Positions 1 to 7,997 of a stretch of 64,000 nt of DNA are shown in pieces. Each line of letters opens with the position of its first letter. The first letter of the stretch is position 1. A program made the translations under genes and the position numbers. The DNA comes from Gammaproteobacteria bacterium (lineage in GTDB: Bacteria > Pseudomonadota > Gammaproteobacteria > Pseudomonadales > Pseudohongiellaceae), in the NCBI GenBank assembly GCA_017853205.1, contig JAFMKB010000001.1, positions 62,001 through 126,000 of the forward strand. The letters are read 5' to 3'. The notes beneath the pieces are model-generated. The model had not been told where the DNA came from. It did no database searches and saw only the letters and a program-made list of their open reading frames with translations.

Positions 1-25
1 AAAGCCCTTATGCAGAGCTCGCAGT

Positions 26-1558
26 TTAGCCTTTTATTTCGAGCGCATGCTCCTCTGCGATGCGCTGCTTCCAAATCGCAGGCCCGGTGTTGTGCACTGA
101 AGTACCAGAGGAGTCTACGGCAACGGTAACCGGCATGTCTTCTACGACGAACTCGTGAATGGCCTCCATGCCGAGGTCCTCGAATGCGACGACCTTAGAC
201 TGGCGGATCGCTTTGGAGACAAGATAGGCGGCACCACCCACTGCCATAAGATAAACCGCTTTATGCTTCTTGATTGCTTCAATGCCAATGGGGCCGCGCT
301 CAGCCTTGCCAATCATGCCTATTAGACCGGTTTTTTCGAGCATATCGTCGGTGAACTTATCCATCCGCGTAGCTGTGGTTGGGCCCGCCGGGCCAATAAC
401 CTCATCGCGCACTGCATCTACAGGACCAACGTAGTAAATAAATTTGTTTTTAAAGTCGACGCCGGCGGGCAGAGGCTCGCCGTTAGCTAATTGTGTAAGC
501 AAGCGCTTGTGAGCCGCGTCGCGGCCGGTGAGTAATGTGCCGGATAGCAACAAAGTTTCGCCTGGCTGCCAGTGCGTAATCTCCTCTGGGGTGACCGTGT
601 CCAGATTCACACGGCGTGTTCTCGGCCCAACGTCCCAGGTTATTTCAGGCCAGTCAGCTAAGCTTGGAGGAGTCAGTTCTGCAGGGCCTTTGCCGTCAAG
701 ATGGAAATGCGCATGCCTAGTCGCTGCGCAGTTTGGAATCATCGCAACGGGCAACGAAGCAGCGTGCGTAGGATAGTCGCTGATCTTGACATCCAGCACA
801 GTGGTCAGGCCGCCAAGGCCCTGTGCACCAATTCCCAAATTATTCACCCGCTCCATTATCTCCAAGCGGAGCTCTTCAACCCGCGAGTTTGGGCCACGTG
901 CACGCAACTCATGAATATCGATAGGGTCCATTAAGGATTCCTTCGCAAGTAACATTGCTTTCTCAGCCGTTCCCCCGATACCAATCCCAAGCATGCCGGG
1001 AGGACACCAGCCAGCGCCCATCGTCGGCACAGTGCGCTCGACCCAGTCAACAATACTGTCGCTCGGGTTCAGCATAACGAGCTTGGATTTATTTTCTGAA
1101 CCACCACCCTTCGCCGCAAGTTTTACCTCGACCGAATTTCCTGGCACGAGTTCCACATGCACCACTGCAGGCGTATTGTCGCCTGAGTTTTTACGCAGCC
1201 CCGCTGGGTCGAGAAGAATAGAGGCGCGCAAGACGTTGTCCGGATGGAGGTAAGCACGGCGTACGCCTTCGTTGACCATGTCTCTGATTGACATAGAGCC
1301 TTCCCACTGCACTTGCATACCGACCTTTAAGAAGACACAAACGATGCCGGTGTCTTGGCAAATAGGCCGCTTACCCTCGGCACAGAGGCGTGAGTTAATC
1401 AGTATCTGCGCCATCGCATCCTTTGCAGCGGGAGACTCTTCGCGCTCGTAGGCAGCATGAACTGCTTGCACAAAATCGATAGGATGGTAGTACGAAATGT
1501 ATTGCAATGCGTCGGCGACGCTCTGAATAAGGTCTTCATTGCGAATAAGGGTAGTCAC
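26..1558 (-). CDS. fumA: Class I fumarate hydratase (iron-sulfur fumarase)
   Basis: Interconverts fumarate and malate in the TCA cycle in the cytoplasm, using a [4Fe-4S] cluster. At 510 aa it is the full-length form in which the alpha and beta parts, separate in tartrate dehydratase TtdAB, are fused. The three likely cluster cysteines are Cys67 (in RPICQDTG), Cys185 (GAGWCPPGMLGIG) and Cys277 (NCAATRHAH). The C-terminal beta region begins around residue 310 and holds GPAGPTTATRMDKF. It starts with ATG and reads away from the crotonase gene at 1834. The family is oxygen-labile; an Fe superoxide dismutase lies 6 kb away, but no functional link is shown. L(+)-tartrate dehydratase is the main alternative and is less likely because the chain is fused. 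Confidence 0.93.
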   Translation of the reverse strand: MTTLIRNEDLIQSVADALQYISYYHPIDFVQAVHAAYEREESPAAKDAMAQILINSRLCAEGKRPICQDTGIVCVFLKVGMQVQWEGSMSIRDMVNEGVRRAYLHPDNVLRASILLDPAGLRKNSGDNTPAVVHVELVPGNSVEVKLAAKGGGSENKSKLVMLNPSDSIVDWVERTVPTMGAGWCPPGMLGIGIGGTAEKAMLLAKESLMDPIDIHELRARGPNSRVEELRLEIMERVNNLGIGAQGLGGLTTVLDVKISDYPTHAASLPVAMIPNCAATRHAHFHLDGKGPAELTPPSLADWPEITWDVGPRTRRVNLDTVTPEEITHWQPGETLLLSGTLLTGRDAAHKRLLTQLANGEPLPAGVDFKNKFIYYVGPVDAVRDEVIGPAGPTTATRMDKFTDDMLEKTGLIGMIGKAERGPIGIEAIKKHKAVYLMAVGGAAYLVSKAIRQSKVVAFEDLGMEAIHEFVVEDMPVTVAVDSSGTSVHNTGPAIWKQRIAEEHALEIKG

Positions 1559-1833
1559 TGTTTCACCTCTAAAGGATCGCCATGCCTTGCATTGATTAAG
1601 GCGCTAGCTTAAGGTTTAGCGCATCGATTTAGCCTAAACCTATCGCCGCGCAAGGGTCTGCCGAGTCGACCGAAGTCGATCGAATGGATGCCAAAAAACA
1701 AATTACTAGTCTACCATCGCTGATCCGGTGCGGCGATGTTCTGCAGACCGAATTATCGGTATTGGCAGAAGAAATAGCCACACGGCTAATTCGCGCCGTC
1801 GCGCACTTTGTATACCTTAAGGAATTTACTCAC

Positions 1834-2604
1834 ATGCTTGACTCCAGAGACCCCAATATAGACTACAGCCTCGACGCAGGGGTTTTCGTCCTTAAAATCA
1901 ATCGCCCCGAAAAAAAGAACGCGCTGCTACCAGGTATGTATGCTGCGCTGGCCGACGGTCTTCGCTGGGCAGACGAAAGCGATGACGTTCGAGTGACGCT
2001 TATCCGCGGAGTAGACAACTGTTTCACAAGCGGCAACGATGTTAATGGCTTTGTGAGCAACGAAGCGGATTCTTCTAAGGGCCGACCATCGCAGGATCTC
2101 ATGCACGCGCTGAACGAGAGCAAGAAGCCGATTGTGGCAGCGATTAGCGGCTTGGCCATTGGCATTGGCACAACGCTGTTGTTTCACTGCGATCTCGTTT
2201 ACGCCTCGCGCGAGTGTTTTCTACAAATGCCGTTTACACGCCTAGGATTATGTCCCGAAGCAGGTTCGAGCTATTTACTACCGCGACAAATAGGGCATCA
2301 GCGCGCTTCGGAAATGCTGCTCTTGGGAGACCGCATGAGTGCCGAGCAGGCGCGGGACTATGGCGTGGTAAATGAAGTCTTGGATCAGGCCGAGTACCTC
2401 GACTACGCGATGACAAAGGCACGACAGCTCGCTGCCCTGCCCGCCGATTCAGTTCAAACCAGCAAACGCCTCATCAAAACCGGATCAGCCGAAGCGACAA
2501 GCGCCGTCATCAATGACGAATTGATCGAATTCAATCGATTACTGCAGACACCAGAGGCGCAAGCTATTGTGCAGGCTTTCTTGGCGAAATCCGCGGCGAA
2601 GTAA
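1834..2604 (+). CDS. Enoyl-CoA hydratase/isomerase family protein (isomerase-like)
   Basis: Crotonase-fold acyl-CoA enzyme of about 256 aa. The oxyanion-hole segments are FTSGNDVNGF (about residue 64) and GLAIGIGTTLLFHCDL (about 107). The block LCPEAGSSYLLPRQIG matches the delta3-delta2-enoyl-CoA isomerase branch (ECI2/PaaG-like), which places an acidic residue at PEAG/PDSG, better than classical hydratase. I therefore infer isomerisation of unsaturated fatty acyl-CoAs. The frame stays open to 1684, but the ATG at 1834 has an upstream AAGGA at a suitable distance and the family alignment begins there. It is divergent from the fumarase gene and convergent with the DnaJ-domain gene. The exact substrate cannot be read from sequence. 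Confidence 0.85.
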   Translation: MLDSRDPNIDYSLDAGVFVLKINRPEKKNALLPGMYAALADGLRWADESDDVRVTLIRGVDNCFTSGNDVNGFVSNEADSSKGRPSQDLMHALNESKKPIVAAISGLAIGIGTTLLFHCDLVYASRECFLQMPFTRLGLCPEAGSSYLLPRQIGHQRASEMLLLGDRMSAEQARDYGVVNEVLDQAEYLDYAMTKARQLAALPADSVQTSKRLIKTGSAEATSAVINDELIEFNRLLQTPEAQAIVQAFLAKSAAK

Positions 2605-2643
2605 GGACCAAAAAACGAAAAACTCAAATGGTTCGAAAGGCTT

Positions 2644-3378
2644 TTACTCGAGTAAGAAATCTTTTGCCGCGTTAACCTTTTTAGCAAGATAGTCATTACC
2701 CCCTCGATCGGGATGCAGCTTTCTCATTAAGTCTCGGTGCGCAGCGATGATATCGGCGCGCTCGGCACCCTCGCAAAGACCCAACACTTCGAGGGCATGC
2801 GCTCTGTTCATTTCTTCGTAGTTTCCGTTTTCAGCATGCTTGCTCCTTCCCGCTGCCTCTTCCCACTCAGGATGCACGCGAGCCAGATAGGCCTGCAGCA
2901 GCTGCACCGAGTCGCCATCGTCGTTGCACTCTGAGAGAAGCTCCAAGAGTTCGCCGAGGCTCATGCTTTCGAGCCGTCGTCCGGCAAACCTCCCAACAAC
3001 CACCTCTCCCTGCATCTCTGCAGATTCATGATCAAGCGACATGGATAAGAAGCTCGTTCTGATTGTTGACTGCTGCCCGGGCTGTCTCGGCTTGCTCGCA
3101 TTCGCGCGTCCACGAAGCATGTGCAACATCGGCAACAAGCGCAGCAGCGCCGGCAGCAATCTAAAGAGTGAGGTCGCTGCCAACCCCAATGGCGCCAAAA
3201 TAAACTGCACTGGCAGTCGACCCATGGCTATCAGCACGCCAACCACTAACAGTCCGGCGAGGCTTATTGCAAGCCAACGTTTCTGAGTCGCTGTGAGTGA
3301 CGCAACTCTCGAGATGCGCTGTGCCAACCAATAGGCAATTAAAGGCAGCAGGATAATGAGAAGCAGTCTAAAAATCAT
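2644..3378 (-). CDS. Membrane-anchored DnaJ-domain protein
   Basis: A 244-aa protein with two hydrophobic segments near the N-terminus (about 4-18 and 36-58, followed by a further apolar stretch to about 90). A linker leads to a C-terminal J domain from about residue 192, with the catalytic KLHPDRGG motif. J domains stimulate ATP hydrolysis by Hsp70 (DnaK). A J domain at the extreme C-terminus of a membrane anchor resembles mitochondrial Tim14/Pam18 in layout, and similar proteins occur in pseudomonads; no specific client is known to me. It lies 22 bp after the VWA-domain gene on the same strand, so the two are probably co-transcribed. There is no Gly/Phe region and no zinc domain, so it is not DnaJ itself. 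Confidence 0.8.
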   Translation of the reverse strand: MIFRLLLIILLPLIAYWLAQRISRVASLTATQKRWLAISLAGLLVVGVLIAMGRLPVQFILAPLGLAATSLFRLLPALLRLLPMLHMLRGRANASKPRQPGQQSTIRTSFLSMSLDHESAEMQGEVVVGRFAGRRLESMSLGELLELLSECNDDGDSVQLLQAYLARVHPEWEEAAGRSKHAENGNYEEMNRAHALEVLGLCEGAERADIIAAHRDLMRKLHPDRGGNDYLAKKVNAAKDFLLE

Positions 3379-3400
3379 AGTGGGGGAAACTCACTCAGTT

Positions 3401-4222
3401 TTATCGACGAATTTGACGTTCGAGCAGAGCGACCGCTCCTGCCGCGTCTTTATCACGCGCACCTAAGGCAGTCAGCGCTTTCATACCGCCAGCCGCATAG
3501 GCCGCGACTGCGCGCAAAAGATGCGCGAGTTGCGCAGCGCTCGCCGAATCGAAGCGACTGTGCGCTCCACCTGAGAGCCTACACAGCTCTTTGAAGCCGG
3601 CCATTGCGATTGGGTCACTGCCTTCCTGAAAAATGAACAGCGGCACTTTTAAAAGGCCTAATTTACCGGCGAGATCCGCGAGTGTGTCTATGTCCTCTTC
3701 GAGACAATCGCCGACATAAACGACACACCCGAGGGGCTTAACTGAATTTTCCCGCAGCGCATGCTTTAACACAGAACCAATTTGAGTGCGGCCTGCCTCG
3801 CATCGCAACCCCTGCATAATACCCAACACACTGTCAGCGTTACTCTGCCAATCACTGGCGAAAAAATCACCGAAACCGCGGAAATAACAAAGCTGAAGTG
3901 CAAGCCCACCGAGTGCAGCTGCCTCACTGAACATCTGTGCTTGGAGATGGCTCGCGCGATCCCAAGTAGATTGTCTGCTCGCGGTCGCATCTAGCGCAAA
4001 AACAAGTCTGCCGTCAGCATTACCCCGGGGCAGCGAAGCCATTTGGGTCAGAAAAGCACTGACGTCAGCCGAAGACGAGACTAGTTGCTTGTCTCTATTT
4101 CCTGATGTCTTCTCGCTGGCCTTCACAGGCGCACGCGCAACTGCCTCAGGCTTATCTGCGCTCGAGGTTTTGGAGTGTGAACTGAGCTTACTCAGAACCG
4201 TGGTCAGAAAGTCTTTCTTCAT
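3401..4222 (-). CDS. von Willebrand factor A-like domain protein
   Basis: Predicted cytoplasmic protein of about 273 aa with no signal peptide. Residues 1-60 are Ser/Lys-rich and probably disordered. From about residue 72 the chain resembles a VWA domain: RLVFALDATASR gives a DxTxS metal-site motif (Asp78, Ser82), a second strand carries CVVYVGDCLEED, and a third carries VPLFIFQEG. VWA domains bind protein partners through a metal ion. A TTG lies 6 bp upstream in frame, but the ATG at 4222 followed by AAG AAA GAC is the more natural start. It precedes the membrane J-domain gene by 22 bp in the same direction, suggesting that they act together. I do not recognise a named family. Confidence 0.65.
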   Translation of the reverse strand: MKKDFLTTVLSKLSSHSKTSSADKPEAVARAPVKASEKTSGNRDKQLVSSSADVSAFLTQMASLPRGNADGRLVFALDATASRQSTWDRASHLQAQMFSEAAALGGLALQLCYFRGFGDFFASDWQSNADSVLGIMQGLRCEAGRTQIGSVLKHALRENSVKPLGCVVYVGDCLEEDIDTLADLAGKLGLLKVPLFIFQEGSDPIAMAGFKELCRLSGGAHSRFDSASAAQLAHLLRAVAAYAAGGMKALTALGARDKDAAGAVALLERQIRR

Positions 4223-4311
4223 GACCAAAGATTAGCATGGCCGAAGGTGTACGATACACCTGAAGTTATTCGACTAAGCCAAAAAGCTCAGAGGGTGAGA
4301 GGGCAGAACCC

Positions 4312-4365
4312 GAAGAGAGTAACGATAAAGAAGAGAGCAACGATAAAGAAGAAAATAACGATAAA
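4312..4365. repeat. Three tandem 18-bp repeats downstream of tRNA-Leu
   Basis: Three head-to-tail copies of an 18-bp unit with consensus GAAGAGAGTAACGATAAA occupy 4312-4329, 4330-4347 and 4348-4365, with only a few substitutions between copies. They end 7 bp from the encoded CCA end of the tRNA-Leu gene, which is transcribed towards them. On the tRNA strand the array is pyrimidine-rich and shows no hairpin. It may be a replication-slippage array in the tRNA 3' trailer. Confidence 0.85.
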
Positions 4366-4372
4366 AGAGCGA

Positions 4373-4457
4373 TGGTGCGGACGGGGAGACTTGAACTCCC
4401 ACACCTTTCGATACTAGAACCTAAATCTAGCGCGTCTACCAATTCCGCCACGTCCGC
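4373..4457 (-). tRNA. tRNA-Leu (anticodon TAG)
   Basis: An 85-nt class II tRNA. The acceptor arms GCGGACG and CGTCCGC pair and the CCA end is encoded at 4375-4373. The anticodon arm is CTAGA-TTTAGGT-TCTAG, giving anticodon UAG, which reads CUA/CUG-type leucine codons. The T arm contains the GTTCAAGTC loop and there is a short variable arm. A strong promoter lies upstream at 4500-4527. Confidence 0.97.
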
Positions 4458-4499
4458 AGCGCTCGACCGAAAAATTCTTTGCTCGATCAAGGGAGGCGC

Positions 4500-4527
4500 A
4501 TTATACCCGATCAGCGCGCTTTGCCAA
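4500..4527 (-). promoter_or_regulatory. Sigma70 promoter of tRNA-Leu
   Basis: On the minus strand TTGGCA (4527-4522) and a perfect TATAAT (4505-4500) are 16 bp apart. The -10 box is followed by GCGCCTCCC, the kind of GC-rich discriminator found at stringently controlled stable-RNA promoters. Transcription would begin near 4493, leaving a 5' leader of about 35 nt to be processed by RNase P. Confidence 0.8.
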
Positions 4528-4595
4528 GCGCTAGTAAGCTATGACCACGCAATCTATACTTTGAGGCGACTACTCGCTAACTCAAAGGAACAACT

Positions 4596-5390
4596 ATGGC
4601 TCATTTGGACCTCGACATTAAAGAAGGTACTGCGACACTCACGATGAATCGACCCGAGGCTAGGAACGCCCTCAGCATGGAGATGCGCGCCCAGCTCATA
4701 GAGGTACTCCACGACATCGAACATGATGACGCTGTTCGCTGCGTGGTCCTTAAGGGCGCCGGCGACCATTTTATGGCTGGCGGCGATGTAAAAGGCATGA
4801 GTGAGTCGATAAAGAAAGCGCCTGCTGAGGTACGCAAAGAATTTCTGTTACGCATCCATGACCTGCACCCAATTATGTTCGCCATGCGACGCATGCCAAA
4901 ACCGATTATAGCGAGCTGCCGCGGCGCGGCTGCCGGTGCCGGCGTGAGTATGGCGCTTGCTTGCGATCTCATTATTGCTGCGGAGGATGCCTTTTTCACG
5001 CTCGCTTACTGCAAGATCGGCACGAGCCCAGACGGCTCTTCCTCTTTCCACCTGCCTCGCGCAGTGGGTATCAAGAAGGCCATGGAAATCGCGCTCTTGG
5101 GCGATAGGTTTAGCGCACAAGAGGCGAAAGACATCGGGATGATTAATTTCGTTGTACCAAGCGCAGAACTCGAAACCGAAACGGCGTCTCTCGCTCAGCG
5201 TCTCGCTACTGGCCCGACACATGTTTATGGGAATACCAAGGCGTTGTTCTATCGATCACTTGAAAGCGAGTTCGAATCACAGTTGCAAGCAGAGGCAGAG
5301 TATTTTGCCGACTGCGCGTCTCGCGCAGATTTCAGGGAGGGTGTCACAGCCTTTGTCGAGAAACGCAGTCCAAATTTTACCGGCAGTTAA
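4596..5390 (+). CDS. Enoyl-CoA hydratase/isomerase family protein
   Basis: A 264-aa crotonase-fold enzyme acting on acyl-CoA thioesters in the cytoplasm. Diagnostic segments are MNRPEARNALS (about 17-27), the oxyanion loop HFMAGGDVKGM (about 58-68) and the second loop RGAAAGAGVSMALACDL (about 109-125). The catalytic block GTSPDGSSSFHLPRAVG has Asp where classical hydratases differ, so isomerase activity of the PaaG type is as likely as hydration. The ATG has AAAGGA 7 bp upstream. It belongs to the same superfamily as the protein encoded at 1834 but is clearly diverged, so I see no recent duplication. It is convergent with the coiled-coil gene. Confidence 0.85.
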   Translation: MAHLDLDIKEGTATLTMNRPEARNALSMEMRAQLIEVLHDIEHDDAVRCVVLKGAGDHFMAGGDVKGMSESIKKAPAEVRKEFLLRIHDLHPIMFAMRRMPKPIIASCRGAAAGAGVSMALACDLIIAAEDAFFTLAYCKIGTSPDGSSSFHLPRAVGIKKAMEIALLGDRFSAQEAKDIGMINFVVPSAELETETASLAQRLATGPTHVYGNTKALFYRSLESEFESQLQAEAEYFADCASRADFREGVTAFVEKRSPNFTGS

Positions 5391-5394
5391 TGGA

Positions 5395-5455
5395 CCGCCC
5401 AGCCAACCCGCGGCTTAGCCGAAAACCCCGCCCAACCTGTTACTGAGCTGGGCGG
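5395..5455. terminator. Hairpin without U-tract at a convergent gene junction
   Basis: Inverted 9-bp arms CCGCCCAGC (5395-5403) and GCTGGGCGG (5447-5455) flank an inner hairpin CGGCT/AGCCG at 5411-5421. It spans the gap between the converging crotonase and coiled-coil genes and reaches into the last codons of the latter. No run of T follows on either strand, so termination is inferred from position and structure only. Confidence 0.4.
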
Positions 5456-6237
5456 AGCGCTGACTGGATAGATTCGACATTTTGCTGGAGTCGGTACAGG
5501 CTGTCATTGACCTGTAGCCTATAAGCATTTACCGACTCCATCGACTGCTCCACATACTCGAGGCGTCCGGCGAGACCAAGCACCGTGCTGTCCCCGCTAT
5601 TTAGGGAAGCCTGGATCGCGACAAGATCACCGCGCAATTCACCGAGTTCGTCCACCTGCGCATTTAATTGAGCGAGCGCCGTCGTGGCAGACGCCAGTTC
5701 GTTGGCCAAACTATTGATGCGGGACTCGACTGCAATCAACGACTCAGCAGAAGCAGCAACGCGCGAAGCATTTTGTGCAATCGTCTCATCTTGTCCCTCG
5801 TTCGTGAGTCTGATACGCGCCGTTTCTCCCTTGAGCTCATCAATGCTGTTATTAATGACTCGCCGTGCGGCCCAGAGTTTATCTATTTCGGAGAAATTAA
5901 AGTCCATGCGCTCAATCATTTTCAGAGTGGACTCCTCTGCGCTATCTCCCACCAAATTAAGTCGGCGCTCAAGATCAGCGATTCGAAGCTCGGCTGCTCG
6001 CGCGCCATCCTCGGCCTCTTGAATGTAGACATAACCAAACCCTGCACCGCCCAGCACTGCCAGAAAAAGTACCGCTACCGTGCTCTTCAAGCCCGCTGAG
6101 CTGCCGGGTTTCGCCGCGCCTCTGGTAGGCATCACAATATCCTGACTTTGCGCTCTACGGTTATTAAGGTGGCTATCTACATCATCGCGCTCGGGAACCA
6201 TCGGGGGAAGCCGACCGAGGTCATCGTTGTCTCTCAT
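5440..6237 (-). CDS. Inner-membrane coiled-coil protein of unknown function
   Basis: A 265-aa protein. An N-terminal polar region of about 50 aa is followed by one transmembrane helix (about 52-72, VAVLFLAVLGGAGFGYVYI). The rest is a long alpha-helical coiled coil rich in Ala, Leu, Glu, Arg and Ser to the C-terminus. With the basic/polar N-terminus inside, the coiled coil would lie in the periplasm. No catalytic motif is visible and I do not recognise the family. The layout (short cytoplasmic tail, one helix, periplasmic coiled coil) is shared with several envelope and division proteins, but nothing specific ties it to them. It is convergent with the crotonase gene and divergent from the gene at 6468. 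Confidence 0.6.
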   Translation of the reverse strand: MRDNDDLGRLPPMVPERDDVDSHLNNRRAQSQDIVMPTRGAAKPGSSAGLKSTVAVLFLAVLGGAGFGYVYIQEAEDGARAAELRIADLERRLNLVGDSAEESTLKMIERMDFNFSEIDKLWAARRVINNSIDELKGETARIRLTNEGQDETIAQNASRVAASAESLIAVESRINSLANELASATTALAQLNAQVDELGELRGDLVAIQASLNSGDSTVLGLAGRLEYVEQSMESVNAYRLQVNDSLYRLQQNVESIQSALRPAQ

Positions 6238-6467
6238 CTTAGGGCTCGCTTGATTCTGTGAGGAGAATATCTCTTATTATCTACAAATTGGCGAAAGCCT
6301 GCTATCCCTTAACCTAGAGTTCCGTACCCGAGTTCCGCGCCTTGATCCTTGAATCGTTTCGATAGCCTGTCTGTTGCAGCAAATGCTACACTGATCACCA
6401 CAGTCGCGAGATTTGCCAATCTCATCGAATGAAACTGATCCCAATAAAACTAATAAAGGAGCTACCC

Positions 6468-7142
6468 ATGGAACTCGACAATTTAGTCCCCTTCCTCGTC
6501 CGCTGGATTCATCTTTTCGCCGGCGTGGTTTGGATCGGCATCCTCTATTACTTTAATTTTGTTCAAACCGAATACTTCAAAGTCGCAGACCCTGCCGCAA
6601 AGGCTTCCGCGATATCGAAACTTCTACCTAATGCGCTCAAGTGGTTCCGCTACGGCGCTTTAGTCACCTTTATATCCGGCATCGCGCTCGCAGGCTATCT
6701 CGCCGCTGCCGTCAATTTTTACATTATCCTAGGCATGCTCATGGGAACTCTTATGTTCCTCAACGTGTGGCTCATTATTTGGCCTAACCAGAAAGTAGTA
6801 ATGGCCTCAAACGAGCAAGTAATGAGCGGAGGCGAAGCGCTTCCAGAAGCGGCCGGCGCCGCAGCGAAGGCTGGACTTGCCTCGCGCACCAACACCCTTT
6901 TCTCGCTTCCAATGCTTTTATTCATGGTTGCCTCGGGGCACTTAAGCGGTCTTGGCAGCCTGCCGTTGGGCGCGGAAATGGGCGTCAGCAGCACAGCAAC
7001 GGCGGTTGCCGTTATTCTCATTCTGGCAATCGAAGCCAATGCCATTAAAGGCAAGATGGGGCCGATGGCAAGCGTTGTCGGTGTCGTACACCTAGGTGTC
7101 GCGCTGGCCGCAGTCCTGCTGGGAGTAGCGCAATACCTCTAA
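6468..7142 (+). CDS. Stand-alone urate hydroxylase PuuD-type membrane domain protein
   Basis: A 224-aa polytopic membrane protein with about six helices. Sequence blocks RWIHLFAGVVWIGILYY, NVWLIIWPNQK and ASRTNTLFSLPMLLFMVAS match what I know of the N-terminal membrane domain of PuuD (Urate_ox_N). Full PuuD proteins carry a C-terminal cytochrome c domain; here the chain stops after the membrane part and has no CxxCH. No purine catabolism genes are near, so urate as a substrate is unsupported and a general haem/redox membrane role is equally possible. An upstream ATG at 6429 is in frame, but the ATG at 6468 has AAAGGAG 6-7 bp upstream and starts where the family does. Confidence 0.7.
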   Translation: MELDNLVPFLVRWIHLFAGVVWIGILYYFNFVQTEYFKVADPAAKASAISKLLPNALKWFRYGALVTFISGIALAGYLAAAVNFYIILGMLMGTLMFLNVWLIIWPNQKVVMASNEQVMSGGEALPEAAGAAAKAGLASRTNTLFSLPMLLFMVASGHLSGLGSLPLGAEMGVSSTATAVAVILILAIEANAIKGKMGPMASVVGVVHLGVALAAVLLGVAQYL

Positions 7143-7184
7143 CAGTCTTTGTACGACTGCTGCTAACTACGTAGCCGCCATCCG

Positions 7185-7232
7185 GAAGGGTCGATTGAGT
7201 CCTGCCTCAAGCAGGTCTAAAATCGACCCTTC
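7185..7232. terminator. Strong 12-bp inverted repeat between puuD-like gene and sodB
   Basis: GAAGGGTCGATT (7185-7196) pairs perfectly with AATCGACCCTTC (7221-7232), and the 24-nt interior holds a second stem CCTGC/GCAGG with loop CTCAA. It begins 43 bp after the upstream stop codon and ends about 70 bp before sodB. There is no T-run after it on the plus strand. It could be a terminator of the upstream gene or a structured element in the sodB leader. Confidence 0.45.
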
Positions 7233-7301
7233 GCCGTATTGCTTGGCACAAATCCCCTTTTTACACCAATCAAATGCAGTATCAGGAGATCAACTAAACT
7301 C

Positions 7302-7892
7302 ATGAGCTTACAACTTCCAGAACTTCCCTTCGCCAAAGACGCACTCGCGCCCCATATGTCGGCTGATACATTCGACTATCATCATGGCAAACACCATAAC
7401 GCCTACGTCGTAAAAGGGAATGAACTTTTGGCCGAAGCCGGTATTGATGCATCGGATCTGGTTCAACTCGTTCACGAGACGGCCAAAATCGGCGGTGCGC
7501 TCTTCAATAACGTCGGCCAACACTACAACCACAGCTTCTTCTGGAACAGCCTCAGCCCTGCAGGCGGCGGCGCACCGACCGGCGAGATCTCAGCACGCAT
7601 CGATGCCGATTTCGGCAGCTTCGACGAGTTTAAAGCACAGTTTGTTGCAGGAGGCGTAGGCCAATTCGGCAGCGGTTGGGTTTGGTTGGTCGAGCGCGAT
7701 GGCAAGCTTGCAATAGAGAAGTCAGCCAATGCTGAAACTCCCTTGACTACAGGTGCGAAGCCTCTGCTCGTCTGCGATGTTTGGGAACACGCCTATTATC
7801 TTGACTTCCAGAATCGCCGACCTGATTTCTTAGCGTCGTTTATCGACAATCTCGTTAATTGGGACTTCGCCAACGCGAACTTAGCGGCGTAA
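7302..7892 (+). CDS. sodB: Superoxide dismutase, Fe type
   Basis: Cytoplasmic enzyme that converts superoxide to hydrogen peroxide and oxygen. The 196-aa chain has the four metal ligands His27 (HHGKHHNAYV), His77 (GQHYNHSFFW), Asp159 and His163 (DVWEHAYYLD). Blocks such as GAKPLLVCDVWEHAYYLDF and FGSGWVWLV resemble FeSOD (SodB) more than MnSOD, though cambialistic use cannot be excluded. The frame opens at 7239, but the ATG at 7302 matches the family start; AGGAG lies about 13 bp upstream, a slightly long spacing. The gene converges with groEL and shares its bidirectional terminator. Confidence 0.95.
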   Translation: MSLQLPELPFAKDALAPHMSADTFDYHHGKHHNAYVVKGNELLAEAGIDASDLVQLVHETAKIGGALFNNVGQHYNHSFFWNSLSPAGGGAPTGEISARIDADFGSFDEFKAQFVAGGVGQFGSGWVWLVERDGKLAIEKSANAETPLTTGAKPLLVCDVWEHAYYLDFQNRRPDFLASFIDNLVNWDFANANLAA

Positions 7893-7997
7893 TTAGCGGG
7901 AGCAGAACCTGCGGGAGCCCATAAGGCCGAGGCAATAATCCAGCGCCGGTCTCGTGCCAATTGAGTTGCGATTATCGGCTGTTCTAAAAAGCCACGC

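Noticed and set aside
1612-1641. 8-bp inverted repeat AGGTTTAG/CTAAACCT between fumarase and crotonase genes
   Set aside because: Arms are short with a 14-bp spacer, matching no known operator; kept only as a note.
4266-4490. 74-aa minus-strand ORF across the tRNA-Leu gene
   Set aside because: It is the translation of the tRNA sequence itself (a well-known false protein with AELVDALDLGSS) followed by the tandem repeats.
5152-5418. 88-aa ORF overlapping the end of the second crotonase gene
   Set aside because: Out-of-frame shadow; the crotonase frame is intact to its stop at 5390.
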